A stretch of DNA of 12,307 nucleotides from Candidatus Solibacter sp. (GTDB lineage: Bacteria > Acidobacteriota > Terriglobia > Bryobacterales > Bryobacteraceae), in contig JADGNT010000059.1 of assembly GCA_017883345.1 (NCBI GenBank), positions 1 to 12,307 of the forward strand. The letters run 5' to 3'. The notes beneath the pieces were generated by a model. The model was not told the origin of the DNA, did no database searches, and saw nothing but the letters and a program-made list of their open reading frames with translations. Shown here one piece after another: positions 7,292 to 12,307 of this stretch (its first letter is position 1; every line of letters starts with the position of its first letter). A program made the translations under genes and the position numbers.

Positions 7292-10200
7292 ATGCGTGAT
7301 CTACTGATGGTGTTGTTGCTGGCCTTGCCCGCATGGTCGCAGGTCCGCGTGTGGGAAGGCACCCTGACACTGCCCACCTATCAGGAGGGTCAGCCGGACG
7401 AGAACCCTCCGTTCGACGTCTTCGCCACTACCAAATACAGCTACCCGTACACGCTGCGGGAAAACCTGACCGACCGGCGTATCGATCAGAACTGGCGCGC
7501 GTTGTACCTGGAGAACGAACTCCTGAAGTGCGTGGTGTTGCCGGATATCGGCGGGCACCTCTACACCTGCACCGACAAGATCAACGGCCAGTCGCTGTTT
7601 TACGCCAATCCGTCGATCAAGAAGGCGGTGATCGGGTACCGGGGAGCGTGGGCCGCATTCGGCGTGGAATTCAATTTTCCGGTTTCGCACAACTGGGTCT
7701 CGATGTCGCCGGTGGATTTCGCAACGGAAGCGAATTCCGATGGCAGCGCGTCGGTGTGGGTAGGCAACATCGATCGCCCCTACGGGATGCAGTGGCGGGT
7801 CGAATTGAAGCTGCGCCCGGGCAGCAACGTGCTCGAGCAGCACGTCGCGTTGTACAACCGGGACGACGTGCGGCACCGCTTTTACTGGTGGAGTAACGCG
7901 GGAGTCGAGGTGTGGGACGACTCGCACATCTACTATCCCATGCGATTCTCGGCCAGCCATGGCTTCACCCAGATCGACACCTGGCCGGTGAATTCCGCCG
8001 GACTCGACCTGAGCGTGGTCGCCAACCACACGCAAGGTCCGGTATCGCAATTCATCCACGCTTCGCGCGAGCCATTCATGGGCGTCTACCATCCGCGCAC
8101 GCGCTCGGGTACCGTGCACTTCTCGAACTGGGATGAGGCGCCGGCAAAGAAGATCTGGTCGTGGGGCGTCGATGCCGACGGCAAGGACTGGCGCAAGGCC
8201 CTGTCCGACAACGAAAGCGCCTACGTCGAGGTGCAGGGCGGTCTGTTTCGCAACCAGGAAACCTATGCATACCTAGAGCCGCAGGAGACGATCGAGTTTC
8301 GCGAGTACTGGCTGCCGATTCGCGAAATCGGAGGCCTGTCGCGCGCCAACCTCCACGGCGCCGTTTATCTCACGCGGGATGGCGCCACCCTGGCGGTGGG
8401 TCTCAACGTCACCCATGCGATCGAGAATGCGACCGTCCGAATCAAGGACGGCGGCAAGGTGCTGTCGGAGGAGCGCGTCAGTTTGACTCCATCGCGGACC
8501 TATACCAAACGGATCGCCGGCGCTGCGGTGGGAGGCAAGGCCAGCTTCGAAGTGGCCGACGCCTCCGGCCGCGTTCTGCTCGCGCACACCGAGGACACGT
8601 ACGACATGGACCCGCCCTCGGAGGTTCACCCCGGCCGCCAGCCGGCGCGGAGAATTCCACCGGCGGCCGAACGCGGAGCGGCGGACTTCGTCGAGCTTGC
8701 CACAGATGACGAGTTGAACGGCAAGCTGCTGGATGCCTGGAAGACCTACCAGCAGGGCCTGGAACGATTCCCAGCGGATTTCGAGCTGAACAAGGCGGCA
8801 GGCCGCCTGGCGGCAGGTCTTCTGCGATACGACGAAGCGGCGCACTACCTCGAAACTGCCGCGGTCAAGATCACCAACGATCCGGAGATACACTACTACC
8901 TCGGCTTGACGTACTCGGCGCTCGGACAGGAGAACAAGGCGCGCGCCCAGTGGGAACGGGCACTGCTGTTTCGCTCCTTCCGTCCGGCGGCAAGGGTAGA
9001 GTTGGCGCGGCTCGAAGCCCGCCAGGGAAACTTGGCCGCGGCGCTCGACCAGGCCGGCTGGGCGTTGGCCGAGTCGCCCGAGATGGTACGGGCCGGCGCG
9101 ATGGAGGTGGCGCTGCTGCGCCGTGCCGGACAGACCGCGAAAGCCAACCAGCGGCTGGCGCACTGGGCAGGACTCGACCCGACCAGCACCCACCTGCGGT
9201 ATGAGCGCGTCCGGCTTGGCGCCGCGGACGTTGGGCTCTGGAAGCATCTCGCCGCCGACCCGTACCGCGTGCTGGATCTCGTCATCGACTATCTGGAACT
9301 CGGCTTCTACAGGGACGCGCTCGACCTGCTGTCCCGGCAGTATCCGGATGTCGATCCATCCACAACCGAACCGGGCGCCGTCCTTCCGCAGCAACACCCA
9401 TTGATCGCTTACTATCGCGGGTACTGCCGCGAGAAGATGGGCGAGAGCGGCGCGGCGGACTTCGCGGCGGCTTCCAAGCTTTCCACACGCTATGTTTTTC
9501 CGAACCGCGCCGCCACCATCCCAGTGCTGAAAGCGGCGCTCCGCGCCAATCCGGCCGACGCCACGGCGCATTTTCTGTCCGGCTCGATGGATCTTGCCGG
9601 CGGCAAGGTTGACGAAGCTATCCGCGAGTGGAATGAAGCGCGGCGCCTGAATCGCGCGATTCCGGTGCTGCATCGCAACCTTGGCCTCGTCCTGCTGCAA
9701 CTGAAAAATGCTCCGGACCAGGCGCTCGAAGTGTTCCGGGAAGGTCTGGCGTCCGATCGCGCCAATCTCGGCCTGTATTCGGCCTTGAGCCAGACGATGA
9801 CACTGCTGAATCGTCCGGCCAGTGAACGAGTGGAAGCGCTGCGACAGTTTCCCGATCCCGCGCGCATGCCGCCGGGGCTGGTCTACGATCTGGCGCTGTC
9901 GCTGGCGGAGGACGGCAAGGCGGCGGAAGGGGAAAAGCTATTTGAAAACCGCTTCTTTGCGCGGCAAGAAGGCGGCACCAACGTTCGCCAGATCTATCTC
10001 GAGGTCGCGTTGCTGAACGCGCTGGAGCTGGCTCGTGCGGGCCGGCGCCAGGAAGCCCTTAACGCCGCGCACAACCTTGGCAAGGAGCGGAGCGGCATGG
10101 CTTTCACGCGCGACGGATTGGAGCCCTTCCTCAACGATGCGCGGACCGAGTTTTATCTTGGAGAGATCGAATCGCTGGCCGGCGTCATGGATGCCGCGCG

Positions 10201-10513
10201 CGAACACTGGCGCAAGGCCAGCGAATTCTCCGGCGGGACGGGCTTGAACGCGGCCTTTGCGTCGCGCGCCGCCCGCCGTCTGGACGCGGGTGCCGCGACT
10301 GCCTTGCGCGCGAGCCTGGAGGCGGCGCTTGCGCGGTCCGGCAATGGCCGCGCCAATGCCTCCGGCCTGGCCGCCTGCGCGCACGGATTGATGCTGGCAG
10401 ATCTGGGTCGCAAGGACGAAGCCGCCGCGGCCCTGCGCTCAGTGTTTCTATTGCCCGACCGCGGGATGTCCCATCACCTGGCGAGGCTCGCCTTGCGCGA
10501 ACTGTCTCAATGA
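7292..10513 (+). CDS. Exported DUF5107 domain protein with long TPR array
   Basis: The product has 1073 residues. A Sec signal occupies 1-16 (MRDLLMVLLLALPAWS). Residues about 30-330 match the DUF5107 type, a beta-rich, galactose-mutarotase-like fold: 'LENELLKCVVLPDIGGHLY' near 70-90 and 'FYWWSNAGVEVWDD' near 195-208 are its conserved stretches. Residues about 345-450 look like a beta linker domain. From about 465 to the end lie TPR-like helical pairs; clear ones are near 525-560 ('YYLGLTYSALGQENKARAQWERAL') and 755-830 ('HFLSGSMDLAGGKVDEAIREW' and the next pair). DUF5107-TPR proteins of about 1000-1100 residues are a known architecture without, to my knowledge, a settled function. The fold suggests sugar binding or catalysis and the TPR part protein contacts. 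It starts eight bases after the GH123-like gene. The frame is open back to 6911, but that stretch lies inside the upstream gene and precedes the signal peptide, so it is not used. Confidence 0.9.
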   Translation: MRDLLMVLLLALPAWSQVRVWEGTLTLPTYQEGQPDENPPFDVFATTKYSYPYTLRENLTDRRIDQNWRALYLENELLKCVVLPDIGGHLYTCTDKINGQSLFYANPSIKKAVIGYRGAWAAFGVEFNFPVSHNWVSMSPVDFATEANSDGSASVWVGNIDRPYGMQWRVELKLRPGSNVLEQHVALYNRDDVRHRFYWWSNAGVEVWDDSHIYYPMRFSASHGFTQIDTWPVNSAGLDLSVVANHTQGPVSQFIHASREPFMGVYHPRTRSGTVHFSNWDEAPAKKIWSWGVDADGKDWRKALSDNESAYVEVQGGLFRNQETYAYLEPQETIEFREYWLPIREIGGLSRANLHGAVYLTRDGATLAVGLNVTHAIENATVRIKDGGKVLSEERVSLTPSRTYTKRIAGAAVGGKASFEVADASGRVLLAHTEDTYDMDPPSEVHPGRQPARRIPPAAERGAADFVELATDDELNGKLLDAWKTYQQGLERFPADFELNKAAGRLAAGLLRYDEAAHYLETAAVKITNDPEIHYYLGLTYSALGQENKARAQWERALLFRSFRPAARVELARLEARQGNLAAALDQAGWALAESPEMVRAGAMEVALLRRAGQTAKANQRLAHWAGLDPTSTHLRYERVRLGAADVGLWKHLAADPYRVLDLVIDYLELGFYRDALDLLSRQYPDVDPSTTEPGAVLPQQHPLIAYYRGYCREKMGESGAADFAAASKLSTRYVFPNRAATIPVLKAALRANPADATAHFLSGSMDLAGGKVDEAIREWNEARRLNRAIPVLHRNLGLVLLQLKNAPDQALEVFREGLASDRANLGLYSALSQTMTLLNRPASERVEALRQFPDPARMPPGLVYDLALSLAEDGKAAEGEKLFENRFFARQEGGTNVRQIYLEVALLNALELARAGRRQEALNAAHNLGKERSGMAFTRDGLEPFLNDARTEFYLGEIESLAGVMDAAREHWRKASEFSGGTGLNAAFASRAARRLDAGAATALRASLEAALARSGNGRANASGLAACAHGLMLADLGRKDEAAAALRSVFLLPDRGMSHHLARLALRELSQ

Positions 10514-10666
10514 ATATCGGCGGCACCATGAGTAAGGCATTGCATTGCAGCGCCGATCTTGGCATCCCGGCCGGCTTCGGCCGCATCGAGAATCGACACC
10601 CCGATCGATGCCGATATTCGGGCCGTGCAGGCCTTTCAGATCCCGACACTTCGCAGATTGCCGAGT

Positions 10667-10700
10667 ATTCCTGGTGGAAAGGGCTGTTATCGCCAGGAAT
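10667..10700. repeat. Hairpin downstream of the DUF5107-TPR gene
   Basis: ATTCCTGG (10667-10674) and CCAGGAAT (10693-10700) pair perfectly. Three more inner pairs (two wobbles) make an 11-pair stem with a 12-base loop. A second short hairpin follows at once (10701-10714). No T-run follows, so it could be a factor-dependent end or an RNA-stabilising stem about 150 bases after the stop, or a remnant. Confidence 0.4.
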
Positions 10701-10800
10701 CCGGCGCTGGCCGGAGGGGCCCGAGATATACGGCAATGTGAGAAACTGATCCGGAAACAAGCTCGTTTATCGTTCGTGAGCCGGCGCTAGCAGGTTGGTG

Positions 10801-10806
10801 TATACT
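10801..10806 (+). promoter_or_regulatory. Possible -10 box before the lipoprotein gene
   Basis: TATACT (five of six matches to the consensus) directly follows GGTG. There is no good -35 box: TTCGTG at 10773-10778 is too far and too weak. If used, it would transcribe the YajQ remnant, the lipoprotein gene and the phosphoesterase gene. Confidence 0.2.
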
Positions 10807-10847
10807 CCTAACTGCCTGGGAACCCGAAATGGAAATCCCCGTGTTGG

Positions 10848-10997
10848 AGACGGGTCCAGCCGCCGATGCAAGCCGACCAGGTGCGGGTATGTTCACCGTC
10901 GAAGGACGAGTTGTCGGAAGCGATCAGGATGCTTCGCGAGCAGGACTTCGGCGTGGTGTTGCGGTTCCGCAACCAGGCCGGCAACCACCGGCACTAA
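10848..10997 (+). pseudogene. yajQ: C-terminal remnant of a YajQ-family (UPF0234/DUF520) gene
   Basis: In the frame ending at TAA 10995, about 49 residues read like the end of YajQ: 'VQPPMQADQVRV', then 'KDELSEAIRMLREQDFGVVL' and a final 'RFRN'. Intact YajQ proteins (about 160 residues) end with a very similar pattern of the type VQA.IQGDQVRV....DDLQ..I.LLR..DFG..LQF.N. The frame is open only from 10812, after a TAA at 10809, and the residues before about 10848 no longer match well. The first two thirds of the gene were not found in any frame upstream. ATG 10866 has no ribosome site, so translation is doubtful. YajQ proteins are nucleotide-binding, and some have been reported as cyclic-di-GMP binding. 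The recognition is from memory of the family pattern, without an alignment. The stop lies 14 bases before the lipoprotein start, which suggests the two were once operon partners. Confidence 0.65.
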
Positions 10998-11011
10998 ACG
11001 AGGGAGCAGCC

Positions 11012-11662
11012 ATGTCAACAACAAGAGGTGTCCTCATCAGTCTTGTCGCGGCGGCCGTCCTGTCGCTGAGCGCGTGCGGAAGCGGCGATAATCCCTCTGC
11101 GCCCCCGGCCACGTCCGCATCCCCGGCGTCGGCGCCGCCGACGGTGCGTGTCGTGGGGCCGCTGACGCCGGCGGACGCCCAGGCGCTCGCGACCATGAAT
11201 GAGCGCGTGAAGGAGTACGTGGCCCTGCACGTCAAGCTCGAGCGATCGCTGCCGAAGCTGCCGAAGGAGGCCACGCCCGAGCAGATCGACAAAAACCAGC
11301 GCGCACTGGCAAAACTGGTGCTAAAGGCCCGCGCTGCGGCGAAGCCCGGGGACATCTTCACGTCGGAGGCGCGTCCGGTCATCAAACGCCTGTGCGCCAG
11401 CGTCTTTGGAGGGCCCGACGGCAAGCAGTTGAAGGCGTCGATCATGGACGAGAATCCGGTCACACCGGCTGCGATCAAGCTCACGGTCAACAGCCGCTAC
11501 CCCGACACCGTTCCGCTGACCACCGTTCCGCCCCAGGTGCTGCAGACGATGCCGAAGCTGACTGAGGATCTCGAGTACCGGTTCATCGGGGACTGGCTGA
11601 TCCTGCTGGACGTACACGCGCACGTGATCGCCGACTTCATCGAAGACGTACTGCCCAAGTAA
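11012..11662 (+). CDS. Lipoprotein of unknown function
   Basis: The product has 216 residues. The signal MSTTRGVLIS continues into a hydrophobic run and the lipobox L-S-A-C with the lipidated Cys at 22. Residues 23-50 are a low-complexity Ser/Pro/Ala/Thr linker, typical of a tether. The rest (about 50-216) is probably mostly helical up to about 110 (charged repeats with Lys, Leu and Glu) and then a mixed domain ending in 'EYRFIGDWLILLDVHAHVIADFIEDVLPK' (read as two adjoining pieces around residues 188-216). I do not recognise a family. I chose ATG 11012 because AGGGAG at 11001-11006 precedes it and the lipoprotein signal starts there; the frame is open upstream to 10829, but that part overlaps the YajQ remnant in another frame. 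It is followed 17 bases later by the phosphoesterase gene, so the two are very likely co-transcribed. With both exported, a joint role at the envelope is plausible. Confidence 0.82.
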   Translation: MSTTRGVLISLVAAAVLSLSACGSGDNPSAPPATSASPASAPPTVRVVGPLTPADAQALATMNERVKEYVALHVKLERSLPKLPKEATPEQIDKNQRALAKLVLKARAAAKPGDIFTSEARPVIKRLCASVFGGPDGKQLKASIMDENPVTPAAIKLTVNSRYPDTVPLTTVPPQVLQTMPKLTEDLEYRFIGDWLILLDVHAHVIADFIEDVLPK

Positions 11663-11679
11663 GCCGAATGGAGATCATT

Positions 11680-12307
11680 ATGCGCCGGCGCCATTCGTTT
11701 TCCGTTGTGCTGCTGCTCCTCCTGATTTGGACCGGGGCTGGTTGCCGGAACAGCGGCATCATCGCCACAACCACTGTGATCGCGGCCACGCAGTCCCCGG
11801 CCGAAACGCCTATAACACTGCCGAATAAGGATGGATCGTTGAAGTTCGCGGTCCTGGGCGACTTCGGCACCGGCGAACAGCCGCAGTATCAGCTAGCCGA
11901 GCAGATGGCCATACTCCACGGGCGGTTCAAGTACGACTTCGTCGTGACAGTGGGAGACAACCTTTACGGATCGGAGCGGCCACAGGACTTCCGGAAGAAG
12001 TTCGAGCTGCCCTACAAGCCGCTGCTGGATGCCGGCGTGAAGTTCTACGCGTCGCTGGGCAACCACGACGCGCGCGAGCAGCGGTTCTACAAGCTGCTCA
12101 ACATGGAAGGGAAGCTCTACTACGCGTTCAGCCCGAAGCCCAACGTCCGCTTCTTCGCTTTCGACAGCACCTACCCGGAGCCGGAGGAGATCCGGTGGCT
12201 CGACAAGGAGCTCGCGGCATCCAGCAGCGATTGGAAGATCGTCTTCTTCCATCACCCCTTGTACTCGTCAGGCAACCGGCACGGCTCGGACCTCCGCCTG
12301 CGCGAAG
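11680..12307 (+). CDS. Exported metallophosphoesterase, purple acid phosphatase/TRAP-like (partial, runs off the window)
   Basis: 209 codons are visible with no stop. MRRR plus a leucine-rich run (8-17) and 'TGAGC' form a signal. Cys22 could be lipidated, but the lipobox (G-A-G-C) is poor, so a Sec signal is equally possible. The metallophosphoesterase motifs appear in order: GDFG (D61), GDNLY (D93, Y96), GNHD (N128-H129-D130) and 'FFHHPLYSSG' (H191 or H192). The final GHxH motif would lie beyond the window. The GDNxY form, with a Tyr ligand candidate, and the spacing resemble tartrate-resistant purple acid phosphatases with a Fe(III)-M(II) centre, which hydrolyse phosphate monoesters outside the cytoplasm. 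I start at ATG 11680 because GGAG at 11670-11673 precedes it by six bases; the in-frame ATG 11668 has only a weak site and would add MEII before the basic start. It is 17 bases after the lipoprotein gene. Confidence 0.9.
   Translation, partial: MRRRHSFSVVLLLLLIWTGAGCRNSGIIATTTVIAATQSPAETPITLPNKDGSLKFAVLGDFGTGEQPQYQLAEQMAILHGRFKYDFVVTVGDNLYGSERPQDFRKKFELPYKPLLDAGVKFYASLGNHDAREQRFYKLLNMEGKLYYAFSPKPNVRFFAFDSTYPEPEEIRWLDKELAASSSDWKIVFFHHPLYSSGNRHGSDLRLRE

Larger units (their letters stand above)
10514..10811. other. Stretch without a convincing gene
   Basis: All three plus frames are open over parts of this stretch, but none gives a recognisable protein. The best candidate is a 79-residue frame from ATG 10510 that overlaps the preceding stop as ATGA. 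It has many Arg, Pro and Gly residues and no visible domain, so I leave it out. The stretch holds hairpins: CGGCCG-GCTT-CGGCCG (10568-10583), a larger one at 10667-10700, and CCGGC-GCTG-GCCGG (10701-10714). A 10-base inverted repeat, GAATATCGGC (10512-10521) and GCCGATATTC (10610-10619), spans about 100 bases; that match length is near chance. No tRNA, transposase or T-run terminator was seen. It may be decayed sequence left by a rearrangement. Confidence 0.5.

Noticed and set aside
5829..7370. Minus-strand open frame of 513 codons opposite the GH123-like gene
   Set aside because: It is antisense to a well-supported gene and spans into the next one; no domain, no signal peptide, no ribosome site that stands out.
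8273..9700. Minus-strand open frame of 475 codons opposite the DUF5107-TPR gene
   Set aside because: It is a shadow of the TPR coding region; the composition is that of an antisense GC-rich frame.
10512..10619. 10-base inverted repeat GAATATCGGC / GCCGATATTC as ends of a small mobile element
   Set aside because: A 10-base match at about 100-base spacing is near chance in 12 kb, and there is no visible target duplication or further end similarity.
10510..10749. 79-codon plus-strand frame overlapping the TPR gene stop as ATGA
   Set aside because: The overlap would fit coupling, but the protein has no recognisable pattern, the other two frames are about equally open, and hairpins run through it.
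10829..11011. N-terminal extension of the lipoprotein frame
   Set aside because: The lipoprotein signal with lipobox starts at 11012 behind a ribosome site, and the extension overlaps the YajQ-like remnant in another frame.
1..12307. CRISPR array, tRNA, rRNA, or insertion sequence with transposase
   Set aside because: No regularly spaced direct repeats, cloverleaf, rRNA-like stretch or transposase motifs were seen on either strand.

Overview
The window looks like chromosomal DNA of a GC-rich soil-type bacterium, most likely an acidobacterium of the Solibacter/Bryobacter kind. The pointers are the short secretion signals of the style 'MNRRQLLTTLAAAPALA', the density of exported proteins of DUF4832, DUF4091 and DUF5107 type, and the large TPR-containing exported protein. 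This is a judgement from family content and style, not from a marker gene. The long open frames on the opposite strand of most genes are a by-product of the high GC content.

Layout. (1) 67-3022, plus strand: an exported serine hydrolase of the class C beta-lactamase/esterase fold, then, 19 bases later, an exported glycoside-hydrolase-like protein carrying a carbohydrate-binding-type jelly roll inside its barrel. (2) 3067-5399, minus strand: an exported DUF4832 protein with a GH-like barrel, then a Tat-type exported sugar isomerase/epimerase-like protein. The 110-base gap between them is filled by a long hairpin. (3) A 108-base divergent control region (5400-5507) with a candidate promoter and three alternating CAGAA/TTCTG half-sites. 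(4) 5508-10513, plus strand: a GH123/DUF4091-type hydrolase translationally coupled to a 1073-residue DUF5107-TPR protein. (5) 10514-11011: no intact gene; hairpins and an orphan C-terminal piece of a YajQ-family gene. (6) 11012-12307: a lipoprotein of unknown function and a purple-acid-phosphatase-like metallophosphoesterase that runs off the window.

Working together. The six genes from 67 to 10513 all carry export signals, and four or five have sugar-active folds. I read the block as a small glycan-processing locus acting outside the cytoplasm: barrel hydrolases (1364, 4041 and 5508) release sugars, the isomerase-like protein (3067) may act on a released sugar, and the DUF5107-TPR protein (7292) may bind or act on carbohydrate while scaffolding partners. 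No transporter, TonB receptor or regulator lies in the window, so the substrate is unknown. The YajQ remnant suggests a rearrangement boundary near 10.8 kb, and the last two genes are probably unrelated to the sugar block.
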